From positions 186,001 through 250,000 of the forward strand of contig JBOEGH010000008.1 in the NCBI GenBank assembly GCA_050633325.1: 64,000 nucleotides of DNA, in the 5' to 3' direction. Positions within the stretch are counted from its first letter, which is position 1. The number at the start of each line of letters is the position of its first letter. The notes under the pieces are model-generated. The model ran no database searches, had not been told where the DNA came from, and saw nothing but the letters and a program-made list of their open reading frames with translations. Source of the stretch: UBA1672 sp050633325. Its GTDB lineage: Bacteria > Pseudomonadota > Alphaproteobacteria > Micavibrionales > Micavibrionaceae. The translations under genes were made by a program, and so were the position numbers. Below, one piece after another: positions 8,471 through 17,765 of the stretch.

Positions 8471-9588
8471 AGATCGAGCATTTTTTCGAAAATCTTAGCC
8501 AAATCTTTTAAGTCCTGAACTGATGCGTTTTCGTTTATCTGGTGTATTGTTGCGTTAATACCACCAAATTCTACAACAGGGCAGTATTGCACAACGAATC
8601 TGGCATCTGATGTTCCGCCATTTGTGGTGAATTCCGGTGTTTTTCCTGTTACGATGTTTACTGCTTGCTTTACTGTGTCAGACCAATCACCGGGTTTGGT
8701 TAGGAAGCTCTCCGCACCGCAGGTAAGATTTAGATCATATTCAAAACCACATGAATCAATGATTTTGTACAGTTCTTTTGACAGTGTTTCGCTGCTCCAA
8801 TGGTCGTTGAAGCGAATGTTAAATTTGGCACTTCCACTGTTTGCGATCACGTTATCTGCGGTGTTGCCAACGTCGATGGTTGTGATTTCCAAATTAGTAG
8901 GTGGAAAGAACTCTGACCCTTCGTCCAGCACAGTGTTAGATAGTGCGTCTAATATTTTCACCAATTTAGGTAATGGGTTGTCTGCCAAATGTTGGTATGC
9001 AACGTGTCCTTGTTTTCCTGATACGCTAAGTTGTCCTGTTAGAGATCCTCTGCGTCCAATTTTAATTTCTTGTCCCAGATGCTCGGGGTTAGTTGGCTCG
9101 CCCACCAAGGCAACGTCAGGTATATGGTTGTTTTCTTTCATCCATTCCAGAACTTTGATTGTGCCGTTAATCGCAGGGCCTTCCTCATCACCAGTTATAA
9201 GCAGGCTTATTGACCCTGTTGGTTTGTTTTCAGAAAGGAATTGAGATACCGCGGCGGTAAATGCAGCAACTGATCCCTTCATATCGCTTGCGCCACGGCC
9301 GTACAAAATACCATCTTCGATATGTGGGTTAAATGGCCCATATGTCCATTCGTTTTCAGGCCCTGTTGGTACAACATCAGTATGCCCGGCATAGCATATA
9401 TGCGGCGATTCAGTTCCAAGTCTTGCGAACAGGTTTGGTACATGATCATCACCCTCACCAAAATCCAAGTGATGGCAAGTAAAGCCTAGAGTCTCTAGCT
9501 GTTCCGCAAGGTAAACCAGTGCGCCTTCATCTTTCGGTGTAACAGACGGGCAAGAAATAAGTTTTTGTGTAAGTTCGATAACATCCAT
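8455..9588 (-). CDS. dapE: Succinyl-diaminopimelate desuccinylase
   Basis: Hydrolyses N-succinyl-LL-2,6-diaminopimelate to LL-DAP for lysine and peptidoglycan. M20 metallopeptidase with the dinuclear zinc site visible: YAGHTDVVPTG at 66-76 (His69), GRGASDMKG at 98-106 (Asp102) and GDEEGPAING with Glu135/Glu136; the dimerisation lid lies at about 180-290. Length 377 aa is typical. The C-terminus overlaps truA on the other strand. dapD lies two genes upstream on the same strand, so the pair forms the succinylase branch of the pathway. Confidence 0.96.
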   Translation of the reverse strand: MDVIELTQKLISCPSVTPKDEGALVYLAEQLETLGFTCHHLDFGEGDDHVPNLFARLGTESPHICYAGHTDVVPTGPENEWTYGPFNPHIEDGILYGRGASDMKGSVAAFTAAVSQFLSENKPTGSISLLITGDEEGPAINGTIKVLEWMKENNHIPDVALVGEPTNPEHLGQEIKIGRRGSLTGQLSVSGKQGHVAYQHLADNPLPKLVKILDALSNTVLDEGSEFFPPTNLEITTIDVGNTADNVIANSGSAKFNIRFNDHWSSETLSKELYKIIDSCGFEYDLNLTCGAESFLTKPGDWSDTVKQAVNIVTGKTPEFTTNGGTSDARFVVQYCPVVEFGGINATIHQINENASVQDLKDLAKIFEKMLDLYFKE

Positions 9589-9599
9589 AAGGGCAGAGT

Positions 9600-10589
9600 T
9601 TATTGCGAAAGATCGTGATTGTCATTAATAGAATGTTTTTTTTCTTCCGGTGACATTTTGTTGTTATCTTCTAAGTGTGTATTAGGATATGTGTGTCGCA
9701 CGCGCTCTGCTGAAACGATGAGTGGGTGAATGCCAAGTGGCATATTCTTAAACCCTTGGTCGGGCATATGACTTTCAAGATTATCATTGTCTGTGATTTT
9801 CTTACCAGTATCAACCATGTAGTAGTAACATGTTTGTATTTCTTGTCTTATTAACTGTTGCAACGTTTTGTACATAGGTTCTTGTGATGGGAAGTTGTTA
9901 CTTGCCTCTTTCACGTTATCATGTTGTAGCTGTAGTGTCTTGGCGGTGTAATCAGCCATTTTGGACTTATCTTTTACCCCAATAAGGGTCATTATATTGT
10001 GCGCGCGATCGAACATTTTTGCGATTGATGCATCGCGATCACTTCTGACTGCGCAGGAATAGTCATATTCATTCTCATGTCTTTCTTCGCCATTTTTTCC
10101 GTAACGTTTGGAAATAGCATCGAAGGATTTTTTTAAGGCTTCCGTTTTTTCGCTGCGCTGTATTCCATTATCGACTAAGTGTTGTTCCAGTTCGTTAGGC
10201 TTGATATTGAAATCTTCACCTAAATCATGTGAAAAAATAACACTTAATACATTTTGTGGGTCATCAACATGTAAATCATCTTCTATGCAACTGATTAGCC
10301 ATATCGCTTGTGTCATTTCATGTAGTGCGCTTGGTGTTTTGCCGTCTTGGCGAGTTTTGCCAACGTTACAATCAAGCATTAAATCCATTAAGATTTCTGC
10401 TTGTTTATACCCTTTGTTGCCAAGCCACTCTCGTGTCTCATCTATAAGACTATCGAAGTTATCGGCCAGATCATTTTCGTTTTCATACAGGCCTGTGCTG
10501 TGAAGATATTCACCAAAAGATTTAGCCCCCTTGAAATAATTTGGGGACTTATTCTTGTCAAATGCTTCTGGTAAATTTGGTCGGGCCAT
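9600..10589 (-). CDS. HD-domain protein resembling a small alarmone (ppGpp) hydrolase
   Basis: Unnamed 329-aa protein. An HD phosphohydrolase core is visible: SALHEM, then FSHDLGED, then AKMFDRAHNIMTL. These match in order and spacing the motifs of the hydrolase half of the Rsh protein in this window (THPIEV, LHDTVEDT, VKLSDRLHNMRTM). No synthetase, TGS or ACT domain follows; the C-terminal part is charged and unrecognised. It sits between dapE (11 bases away) and dapD on the same strand. ATG 10589 is chosen over the upstream ATG 10607; neither has a clear ribosome-binding site. Hydrolase activity on ppGpp is inference; another nucleotide substrate is possible. Confidence 0.7.
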   Translation of the reverse strand: MARPNLPEAFDKNKSPNYFKGAKSFGEYLHSTGLYENENDLADNFDSLIDETREWLGNKGYKQAEILMDLMLDCNVGKTRQDGKTPSALHEMTQAIWLISCIEDDLHVDDPQNVLSVIFSHDLGEDFNIKPNELEQHLVDNGIQRSEKTEALKKSFDAISKRYGKNGEERHENEYDYSCAVRSDRDASIAKMFDRAHNIMTLIGVKDKSKMADYTAKTLQLQHDNVKEASNNFPSQEPMYKTLQQLIRQEIQTCYYYMVDTGKKITDNDNLESHMPDQGFKNMPLGIHPLIVSAERVRHTYPNTHLEDNNKMSPEEKKHSINDNHDLSQ

Positions 10590-10701
10590 TATCTTTATAC
10601 ACCGCATATATCATCATATATTTATGATGATGTTATAGTGTATTGCAGCGATAAAAGCAAAAAAAACGGTAAATGGTTGATTCTACTGTTTTATACGAGT
10701 G

Positions 10702-11553
10702 CTAATCTCTTAAAAGATCGTTCACGCCAGTTTTGCTGCGTGTTCTTTCGTCAACACGTTTTACAATTACTGCGCAAGCAAGACTTGGTGCAGGCTTGCC
10801 ATTTGCCATGGTTTTTTCAGATGGCAGCGTACCAGGTATAACAACAGAATATGATGGAACGCGTCCTTGGAAAATTTCACCTGTTTCACGGTCAATAATC
10901 TTTGTTGATGCGCCAAGGAATACACCCATAGATATAACGGATCCTTTTTCAACGATAACACCTTCCGCGACCTCTGATCGTGCGCCAACAAATACGTTAT
11001 CTTCGATGATTACCGGTTCTGCTTGTAGGGGTTCTAATACTCCACCAATGCCAACACCACCTGATATGTGACAGTTTGCACCGATTTGTGCGCATGATCC
11101 TACTGTTGACCATGTGTCAATCATTGTGCCTTCGCCAACATACGCACCTATATTTAGGAAGCATGGCATTAATACAGCATTTGGAGCAACATAAGCAGAA
11201 TGTCTTACAATGGAGTCAGGAACTGCGCGGAATGCTGCTTCTTTAAACTTATTTTCATCCCATCCATTAAATTTACTGTCTACTTTGTCGTACCAGTTTG
11301 CGTTTCCAGGTCCACCGGAAATAATCTTGTTATCGTTTAATCTAAAGGATAAAAGGACCGCTTTTTTAAGCCATTGGTGAACAACCCAACCATTATCGGA
11401 CGGGCTTGCAACGCGCAATGTTCCGCTATCTAGTAAAGATAAGGCCTCGTTAACTGCTTCACGTTGCTCACCTTGTGTTGCGGTGCTAATAGAATCTTTG
11501 TTATCCCATGATGTTTCTATTGTTGCTTGTAGATCTGCGTAATTTTCGGCCAT
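10702..11553 (-). CDS. dapD: 2,3,4,5-tetrahydropyridine-2,6-dicarboxylate N-succinyltransferase
   Basis: Uses succinyl-CoA to succinylate tetrahydrodipicolinate, the first step of the succinylase branch to DAP and lysine. The 283-aa protein has a helical N-terminal domain (about 1-100) and a left-handed beta-helix of hexapeptide repeats (about 110-225) with the family stretch YVGEGTMIDTWSTVGSCAQI and CHISGGVGIGGVLEPLQ. Length is typical. It works in one pathway with dapE, 1.1 kb downstream on the same strand. Confidence 0.97.
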   Translation of the reverse strand: MAENYADLQATIETSWDNKDSISTATQGEQREAVNEALSLLDSGTLRVASPSDNGWVVHQWLKKAVLLSFRLNDNKIISGGPGNANWYDKVDSKFNGWDENKFKEAAFRAVPDSIVRHSAYVAPNAVLMPCFLNIGAYVGEGTMIDTWSTVGSCAQIGANCHISGGVGIGGVLEPLQAEPVIIEDNVFVGARSEVAEGVIVEKGSVISMGVFLGASTKIIDRETGEIFQGRVPSYSVVIPGTLPSEKTMANGKPAPSLACAVIVKRVDERTRSKTGVNDLLRD

Positions 11554-11602
11554 AATATCTATCTTTATCTTTGTAAAATTAATAAACTAATTGCAATTCA
11601 CC

Positions 11603-12604
11603 ATGAAGAGAGTTCAAAATCAAGTCGTGATGATGCAAAACCCTGTAAAAAAACATGAAATATGCGAAATAGAGTGGAATGCACTGTCTGCGATTGAGTG
11701 GGATGCGCGTTTTGATGCTGTTCGCAGGGCTAATTTACTGCAATCCTATGATTACGGTAATACTATGGCGCATCTTAATCATCAAAAAATCCGTCGGGGT
11801 GTTATTAAAATAAACGGTGATGAGGCTGGCCTTGTTCAGGTTCTTGAGGCAGGGATTTTAAAGAATGCAGTGCATGGGGTTTTGTTAGATCGCGGCCCTT
11901 TATGGTTTGGTGGGTACGGTAGTATTGCTGATTTTGAATTATTTTTATCTGTTTTTTCGCGTGAATTTCCAAAGCGATTAGGAAGGCGTATACGCTTTTT
12001 GCCTGAGATGGAAAATAATAGTGAAATGAAAGGGCTTTTGCAAAAATATGGTTATAAATGCACAAAAAACAGTAGTTATAAGACTATATGGCTCAATTTA
12101 TCTGATGATTTAGGCGTTTTGCGCAAAAATTTGAACTCAAAATGGCGAAATATTCTGAAAAAATCAGAAAAACAGGGTTTAGACGTCGTTTGGAGTGATA
12201 AGGGAGATAATTTTGCGTGGTTAATTAACCATTATAGCGCTGATAAAGCTTTGCGTAAATATGATGGTCCTTCGCCAAAGTCTATAGCGGCCTTGGCTTA
12301 TCAATTCTCTCGTGGGAAAAACATGTTGGTTGGTGCTGCACTGTTGGAGGGAGAGCCAATAGCAGCTATATTAATCTTTGGTCATGGTTCAAGTGCAACA
12401 TACCAAATAGGGTATACATCAGAAATGGGACGTAAAAAATGTGCGCATCATTTATTATTGTGGACTGCGTTGGAGCAGTTAAAAGAAAGGAATATCAATG
12501 ACTTTGACTTGGGAGGCGTCAACGAAGAATGTGCCAAAGGTGTCAAAAAATTTAAAGAAGGTATGGGGGGGGATTTGTATGAAACGCTTGGCCTTTATAA
12601 CTAG
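11603..12604 (+). CDS. FemAB-like / GNAT-fold peptidoglycan-bridge-type acyltransferase
   Basis: A 333-aa protein with the C-terminal GNAT-like domain of the FemAB/lipid II aminoacyltransferase group: LNSKWRNILKKSEKQGL (the KxRNxLKKA-type segment), then LVGAALLEGEPIAAILIFGHGSSATYQ and FDLGGVNEECAKGVKKFKEGMGG, which matches the family's FDLGG...gv..FK.gfGG ending. Alphaproteobacteria carry such proteins outside classical Fem pathways, so the acceptor is unknown. The start is uncertain: TTG 11591, ATG 11603 or ATG 11630/11633. The stop overlaps the next gene by 26 bases. Confidence 0.8.
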   Translation: MKRVQNQVVMMQNPVKKHEICEIEWNALSAIEWDARFDAVRRANLLQSYDYGNTMAHLNHQKIRRGVIKINGDEAGLVQVLEAGILKNAVHGVLLDRGPLWFGGYGSIADFELFLSVFSREFPKRLGRRIRFLPEMENNSEMKGLLQKYGYKCTKNSSYKTIWLNLSDDLGVLRKNLNSKWRNILKKSEKQGLDVVWSDKGDNFAWLINHYSADKALRKYDGPSPKSIAALAYQFSRGKNMLVGAALLEGEPIAAILIFGHGSSATYQIGYTSEMGRKKCAHHLLLWTALEQLKERNINDFDLGGVNEECAKGVKKFKEGMGGDLYETLGLYN

Positions 12605-13484
12605 TGCTTGTCTTGTAATGTTTTTTCCAAGTGCGCCGACATTTGCAAATGATGTAAGTGTTGGTGATGGTAGTTCTGTATCATTAATAGAGCCTTCTGC
12701 GGGTAATCGTGATTTTGATTATCAAGTAATGAAATATGATGTTTATGCGGGCGGTATTCACGCGGTTGAAGCCAATATGAAGTTGGACTATCGCGAAAAA
12801 GGACGTTATCAAATGTTCTTTAGAGCTAAAACCCGTGGTCTTTTGGGGACTCTTGCACCATGGGAGGGGACCTTTGAATCCAAAGGCTGGGCTTTGCGTG
12901 GTGGTAAGCGTGTACCACAATTACATGAATCTATCGCTATGTGGCGTGATGAGCGAGAAGTAAAGACATATAATTACACAAAAAATGGTGGCTTTAAGGA
13001 CATCGTCACCTTGTATAAGCATAAAAAGCCTAAGACTAAAATACCTGATAAAGCTCTGACCGAGGGAACTACGGATGCGCTTAGTGCGACAATAGTAGTA
13101 TTGGAGAAGGTTGCTGACGGTGGTAAATGTGAAGGTGAATGGGATGTGTTCGATGGTAAGCGTCGCTATACCCTTATCTTTAAACACTCACGTTTCGTTA
13201 AATTAGAGAAGACAAGATACAATGCCTATAGCGGTTATGCTGTCGAATGTACGGCAGAGGTAAAGCCCGTAGCAGGAGCTTGGCATAAAAAACCACGTGG
13301 CTGGTTATCTATCCAAGAACAAGGCAGAGAGCGCGGCATGATGCCTACTGTTTGGTTAGCTCAGGTGACGAAAAACGCAGTTGCTGTACCTGTTCGGGTT
13401 AAGGTTAAGACGGCTTACGGGACACTGTTCATGCATATGACACGATATGAAAGTGGTGAGACTGTTTTAAAGGCTAAAGACTAG
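12579..13484 (+). CDS. DUF3108 domain-containing exported protein
   Basis: A 301-aa protein starting MKRLAFITSACLVMFFPSAP, a clear Sec signal peptide probably cut after TFA (about residue 23). The mature part, with DYQVMKYDVYAGGIHAVEAN followed by repeated beta-strand-like segments, fits the DUF3108 family of periplasmic or outer-membrane-associated proteins of unknown function. ATG 12579 is chosen because a run of eight G's (12565-12572) gives a strong ribosome-binding site and the signal peptide begins there; the open frame extends further upstream inside the FemAB-like gene. The overlap suggests co-translation with that gene. Confidence 0.8.
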   Translation: MKRLAFITSACLVMFFPSAPTFANDVSVGDGSSVSLIEPSAGNRDFDYQVMKYDVYAGGIHAVEANMKLDYREKGRYQMFFRAKTRGLLGTLAPWEGTFESKGWALRGGKRVPQLHESIAMWRDEREVKTYNYTKNGGFKDIVTLYKHKKPKTKIPDKALTEGTTDALSATIVVLEKVADGGKCEGEWDVFDGKRRYTLIFKHSRFVKLEKTRYNAYSGYAVECTAEVKPVAGAWHKKPRGWLSIQEQGRERGMMPTVWLAQVTKNAVAVPVRVKVKTAYGTLFMHMTRYESGETVLKAKD

Positions 13485-13547
13485 ATTTGCATATTTCCCG
13501 TTTGATTGGTAAACATTGCGCGTAAAAATTTGAAGTAGAGAACATAT

Positions 13548-14915
13548 ATGACCAGTACTAAACCTCTTGCTGTTGTTATTCTTGCCGCCGGCAAGGGGAC
13601 ACGGATGAATTCTAAAATTCCTAAAGTAATGCATAATCTATTAGGTTTGCCGATGATTAATTGGCTTATTTCCTCGGTTGAGGAGCTGTCGCCTGATCGC
13701 GTTGTCGTTGTCGTTGGTAAAGGTATGCAGGATTTGGTTGATGCGGTGCAGCCACACGAGAGTGTTGTGCAAGAGGTTCAAAATGGAACAGGTAGCGCCT
13801 TGCAGTCAGGTATGAGTGTTCTGGAGGGTTTTGATGGGGATATCTTGGTGTTGCTTGGTGATACTCCGTTAATTTCTGTTGAGACGATGAAAGGGTTAAT
13901 CGCATCACGTAATAATGATGATGTTACGGGTGTTTCTGTTCTTGGGGTTAAACTTGATAATCCATCAGGATATGGTCGCTTGTTATTGGCTGATGATGGT
14001 TGTCTAAAGGCTATCCGTGAAGAAAAAGATGCAACAGCAGAAGAAAGGCTGGTTAACATTGTAAATACTGGTGCTTTTTGTTTGGATGCGGCCAAGACAT
14101 CTAAATGGCTTGATGAATTAGGGAATGATAATGCGCAAGGGGAATATTATATAACTGACATTCCTGAAATAGCAGCACGTGACAATATAAAAACACGAAT
14201 ATGTGTATCGGGAAATGCTGCGGAAGTTGTGGGGTGTAATAACCGCGTTGACCTCAGTAAGCTTGAGCAAACAGCGCAGAAAAAAATGCGTGAAGAATTG
14301 ATAATGTCGGGTGTGGTAATGCAAGATCCGGCAAGTGTATATCTGCATCATGACACAAAAATTGCGTCTGGAACGGTGATAGAGCCTAATGTGTATTTTG
14401 GACCGGGCGTGGAAGTGGGTGAGAATGTTCATATTAAAGCATTCTGTCACTTTGAAGAGACCAAGATAGGTGATGATGCCATCGTTGGCCCGTTTGCGCG
14501 TTTACGTCCGGGTTCAGACATTGGTGAAGAGGTTAGAATTGGTAATTTTGTAGAAATCAAAAAATCCACAATTGGTAAGCGTAGTAAAATTTCACATCTT
14601 GGATATGTTGGTGATTGCACAATGGGTGAGGATGTTAACTTCAGTTGTGGTGCTATTACCGTTAATTATGATGGTTTTGACAAGCACCAAACTGTAATCG
14701 GATCAGGTGTTATGGTTGGCAGTAATGTGAATCTTGTTGCTCCTCTTACTTTGGATGATGGTGCATTTATTGCGGCTGGATCAACTATTACAACTGATGT
14801 TCCTGCGGACGCATTATCTGTTGAGCGTAGTAAGGCACAAGTGCGATCAGGTTGGGCTGCTCTATACCGTAAGCGTAAAGAGGATGTCGTTAATAAGAAA
14901 AATAATGCTTCGTAG
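13548..14915 (+). CDS. glmU: Bifunctional UDP-GlcNAc pyrophosphorylase / glucosamine-1-phosphate N-acetyltransferase
   Basis: Makes UDP-GlcNAc from glucosamine-1-phosphate, acetyl-CoA and UTP for peptidoglycan and lipopolysaccharide. The 455-aa protein has the nucleotidyltransferase motif ILAAGKGTRMNSKIPK at 11-26 and a C-terminal left-handed beta-helix (about 255-445), including GNFVEIKKSTIGKRSKISHL and CGAITVNYDGFDKH, which carry acetyltransferase active-site residues. Length is typical. glmS follows 102 bases downstream, so two successive steps of the same pathway are adjacent. Confidence 0.97.
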   Translation: MTSTKPLAVVILAAGKGTRMNSKIPKVMHNLLGLPMINWLISSVEELSPDRVVVVVGKGMQDLVDAVQPHESVVQEVQNGTGSALQSGMSVLEGFDGDILVLLGDTPLISVETMKGLIASRNNDDVTGVSVLGVKLDNPSGYGRLLLADDGCLKAIREEKDATAEERLVNIVNTGAFCLDAAKTSKWLDELGNDNAQGEYYITDIPEIAARDNIKTRICVSGNAAEVVGCNNRVDLSKLEQTAQKKMREELIMSGVVMQDPASVYLHHDTKIASGTVIEPNVYFGPGVEVGENVHIKAFCHFEETKIGDDAIVGPFARLRPGSDIGEEVRIGNFVEIKKSTIGKRSKISHLGYVGDCTMGEDVNFSCGAITVNYDGFDKHQTVIGSGVMVGSNVNLVAPLTLDDGAFIAAGSTITTDVPADALSVERSKAQVRSGWAALYRKRKEDVVNKKNNAS

Positions 14916-15017
14916 CTGACTTCCATATTGAAACAATTAGTAAAATTTCGTGATTTGAACTCTGGATAATTTTCATTAATCTAGAGATACGTTTAGTGAG
15001 TGTGAGAGAGAACATAT

Positions 15018-16847
15018 ATGTGCGGTATTGTCGGTATTATAGGAGAGCAAGATGTTGCGCCTCTTTTGTTAGAGGGGTTAAAGCGTTTGGAATATCGTGG
15101 ATATGATTCCGCGGGTATAGCAAGCTTGTCCAATGGTCATATTGATCGCCGCCGTGCAGAAGGTAAATTGGTTAACCTTGCTGGTAAAGTGGAAGACAAC
15201 CCAGTTAAGGGAACTGTAGGTATTGGTCATACACGCTGGGCCACACATGGCTTGCCTAATGAGCGTAATGCCCACCCGCATGCGACGGATAAGGTGGCGG
15301 TTGTCCATAACGGTATAATTGAGAATTACGCGGAACTTAAAGAAGAGCTGCAAGGTAATGGTGCTAAATTTGAAACAGAGACCGACACCGAAGTAATAGT
15401 TCATTTGGTAAGCTATTACATTGATCAGGGAAAAACTCCGGTAGAGGCGGCAAATGCGACGATGGATCGTCTGACAGGGGCTTTCGCATTGGTTATGATT
15501 TTTGCGGGCCATCATGATTTTATTGTTGGATGTCGTCAAGGAACTCCCTTGGCAGTTGGCTATGGTGATGGTGAGATGTTTGTTGCTTCTGACTCTTATG
15601 CTCTTGCTCCATTGACTAAGAAAATATGTTTTTTAGAGGATGGGGATCGCGTTACCGTAACACGTGACAATGTTAGAATTTATGATAGGGATGATAATGA
15701 GCTAGTCCGTGATATCCGTATTACTGAGCAATCAGGTGCAATGACAGGAAAAGGCGAATACAGGCATTATATGCTCAAAGAAATATATGAGCAGCCAGCG
15801 GTTATTGGTGCTACGCTTAGTTCTTACGTTAATGCTTCTACCGGGAAAATTACAATTCCGGATGATGTCCTTGATGTAATGGTGAAAGCTCCCCGTATTA
15901 CCCTTATCGCATGTGGTACGGCGTATTATGCGTGTATGGTCGCAAAATATTGGTTAGAGCAAATAGCACGTATTCCATGTGAAATTGATGTGGCGAGTGA
16001 GTTCAGATATCGCGAAGCACCAATGCCTGAAGGCGGTGTATCTTTGTTTATTTCCCAATCAGGCGAGACTTTGGATACTTTGGAGGCATTGCGTTACTGT
16101 AAACGTCAAGGTCAACATATAGTATCAATTGTTAATGCAATCGAAAGTACAATCGAAAGGGAATCCGATTTTGCCTTGCATACTCTGGCTGGCCCGGAGA
16201 TAGGTGTTGCATCGACTAAGGCGTTTACAACGCAGTTAACTACATTGGCATGTATTGCGTTGGCTGCGGCAAGGGCAAAGGGCTCTATCGATGATGCGCG
16301 AGAGCATGAAATGGCAGAGGCTCTACGCCATATTCCAACTATCGCGGCAGATATTTTATCACATGATGAGGCGATTCTGGCGATTGCCAAGGATGTGTCA
16401 GAGGCACGTGATGTCCTTTATTTGGGGCGTGGAAGCCTATACCCAATTGCGCTTGAGGGCGCATTAAAGCTTAAAGAAATATCATATATTCATGCGGAGG
16501 GTTATGCATCTGGCGAAATGAAACACGGACCGATAGCATTGATTGATGATAGTGTTCCTGTCGTTGTGGTTGCTCCGGGTAACGATCCGATGTTTGAAAA
16601 AAATGTTTCTAATATTCAAGAAACGGTGGCGCGTGGGGGTAAGGTGTTTCTTATTTCTGATGAAAAAGGTGCGCAGGCATTAAGTGATCAGTCAACTTGG
16701 AGTGTTGCGATGGGTGAAGTGCATCCGTTTGTTGCGCCGATATTATATTCTATCCCTGTGCAGTTATTATCATACCATGTTGCCGTAATTAAGGGCACTG
16801 ATGTTGATCAACCCCGTAACCTAGCCAAATCTGTCACGGTGGAGTAG
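15018..16847 (+). CDS. glmS: Glutamine--fructose-6-phosphate aminotransferase (isomerizing)
   Basis: Converts fructose-6-phosphate and glutamine to glucosamine-6-phosphate. N-terminal glutaminase: MCGIVGIIG with catalytic Cys2, then GIGHTRWATHG and HNGIIENY. C-terminal isomerase: two SIS domains with ACGTAYYAC and SQSGETLDTLEAL in the first, and the conserved end DVDQPRNLAKSVTVE. Length 609 aa is typical. The 102-base leader shows no glmS ribozyme that I can recognise. Confidence 0.98.
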   Translation: MCGIVGIIGEQDVAPLLLEGLKRLEYRGYDSAGIASLSNGHIDRRRAEGKLVNLAGKVEDNPVKGTVGIGHTRWATHGLPNERNAHPHATDKVAVVHNGIIENYAELKEELQGNGAKFETETDTEVIVHLVSYYIDQGKTPVEAANATMDRLTGAFALVMIFAGHHDFIVGCRQGTPLAVGYGDGEMFVASDSYALAPLTKKICFLEDGDRVTVTRDNVRIYDRDDNELVRDIRITEQSGAMTGKGEYRHYMLKEIYEQPAVIGATLSSYVNASTGKITIPDDVLDVMVKAPRITLIACGTAYYACMVAKYWLEQIARIPCEIDVASEFRYREAPMPEGGVSLFISQSGETLDTLEALRYCKRQGQHIVSIVNAIESTIERESDFALHTLAGPEIGVASTKAFTTQLTTLACIALAAARAKGSIDDAREHEMAEALRHIPTIAADILSHDEAILAIAKDVSEARDVLYLGRGSLYPIALEGALKLKEISYIHAEGYASGEMKHGPIALIDDSVPVVVVAPGNDPMFEKNVSNIQETVARGGKVFLISDEKGAQALSDQSTWSVAMGEVHPFVAPILYSIPVQLLSYHVAVIKGTDVDQPRNLAKSVTVE

Positions 16848-16908
16848 TGGTGTTTTGGGTAGAAGAAAGAAATTTTTTAGAGTAATAATTTTGTAGTTTC
16901 TTCTGGTT

Positions 16909-17511
16909 GTGTTTGTTTTGCCCATCCCCAGAACCGCAAAAGAACGTCGTGAATTTATTGTCCAGCACCAAATAACCTATCCCTTGCCTGTTGAAACATT
17001 GGGTGTACCTACAATGGTTGAAGATAAAGACGGCAAGCGTGGTATTTTAACTTTACGTGAAAATGGAGAATATAAGTCAAAAGAGCTTAAAATTGTAAAA
17101 AGAGATGGTGGCTTTTATTGGGATAGTTGGAAGGAGCAAAAACTTCATGTTGTAAGGGGGCACTACTATATTACTAATTTTGGTCTGGCCTCCACGATCT
17201 TTATTAGCGCCGACGGTGATGGCATGATTTTTATATTTAATCCAGTTCTTACTCCTATACAGCTGTGCCCTAATCTTTCCACATCTAGGCATCGTGTTTA
17301 TAAAACAAAATACATGGAAATACGTTCTGGATTTAGCGAGCCAAATGTAACTATTAATGGGACACTGAGGTCTATGTTTTATCCTGATGGTTTTGAGAAA
17401 CCCTTATGCGATGGTGACTATTTAATTAACCCTCCATTCATTTATTTTAAACCGAGTATATATAAGCAACTAAAGTCTTACCTGTTTTCTATGCAGAATA
17501 TAAAAAAATGA
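16909..17511 (+). CDS. Hypothetical protein, 200 aa
   Basis: Not recognised. The frame opens with GTG 16909 (no clear ribosome-binding site; a TTG at 16918 is an alternative). The protein is basic and aromatic-rich, with many beta-type segments and no signal peptide or membrane helix. Its TGA stop is formed by the first bases of a displaced tRNA-Gly fragment (17509-17545), so its 3' end coincides with a possible recombination junction. This makes an acquired origin plausible. Codon use is more AT-rich than in the neighbouring glmS. Confidence 0.55.
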   Translation: MFVLPIPRTAKERREFIVQHQITYPLPVETLGVPTMVEDKDGKRGILTLRENGEYKSKELKIVKRDGGFYWDSWKEQKLHVVRGHYYITNFGLASTIFISADGDGMIFIFNPVLTPIQLCPNLSTSRHRVYKTKYMEIRSGFSEPNVTINGTLRSMFYPDGFEKPLCDGDYLINPPFIYFKPSIYKQLKSYLFSMQNIKK

Positions 17512-17545
17512 AGAGATTCGAACTCTCGGCCCCAACCTTGGCAAG
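17509..17545 (-). repeat. Displaced 37-base copy of the tRNA-Gly T-arm to anticodon region
   Basis: Bases 17509-17545 match 17631-17667 inside the intact tRNA-Gly gene at 35 of 37 positions, same orientation, 122 bases apart. The copy covers the T arm, variable region and anticodon loop but lacks the acceptor stem and D arm, so it cannot be a functional tRNA. A partial 3'-half copy downstream of a tRNA is the geometry left by tRNA-targeted integrases; no integrase is present. Confidence 0.8.
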
Positions 17546-17582
17546 TTTGTGATTTTCCCTCGCTTAACAATTGCCCAAAGAA

Positions 17583-17602
17583 AAAACGCCCGAAGGCGTT
17601 TT
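17583..17602 (-). terminator. Rho-independent terminator of tRNA-Gly
   Basis: On the minus strand AAAACGCC-TTCG-GGCGTTTT forms an 8-bp stem with a stable TTCG tetraloop, and the T-run continues past the stem. It starts about 20 bases downstream of the tRNA CCA end. Confidence 0.85.
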
Positions 17603-17621
17603 CTGTAGATTATTGTCTTCT

Positions 17622-17696
17622 TGGAGCGAGTGAAGAGATTCGAACTCTCGACCCTAACCTTGGCAAGGTTATGCTCTACCCCTGAGCTACACTCGC
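17622..17696 (-). tRNA. tRNA-Gly (anticodon GCC)
   Basis: On the minus strand the acceptor stem GCGAGTG (17690-17696) pairs with CACTCGC (17626-17632), followed by discriminator T and an encoded CCA (17622-17624). The D arm (AGCTCAGGGGTAGAGC), the anticodon arm AACCT-TGCCAAG with GCC as anticodon, and the T arm (GAGAGTTCGAATCTC) are all present. Total 75 bases, with its own terminator downstream. It is the only intact tRNA gene I find in the window. Confidence 0.97.
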
Positions 17697-17765
17697 ACTC
17701 TCAAGAAAACAGTGAACGCAATATATATCGTTGAATTTGAAATGCAAGCATAAAAATGAAGAAAA

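Noticed and set aside
8624..9244. 206-aa plus-strand frame opposite dapE
   Set aside because: Antisense to conserved dapE motifs; no ribosome-binding site or family resemblance.
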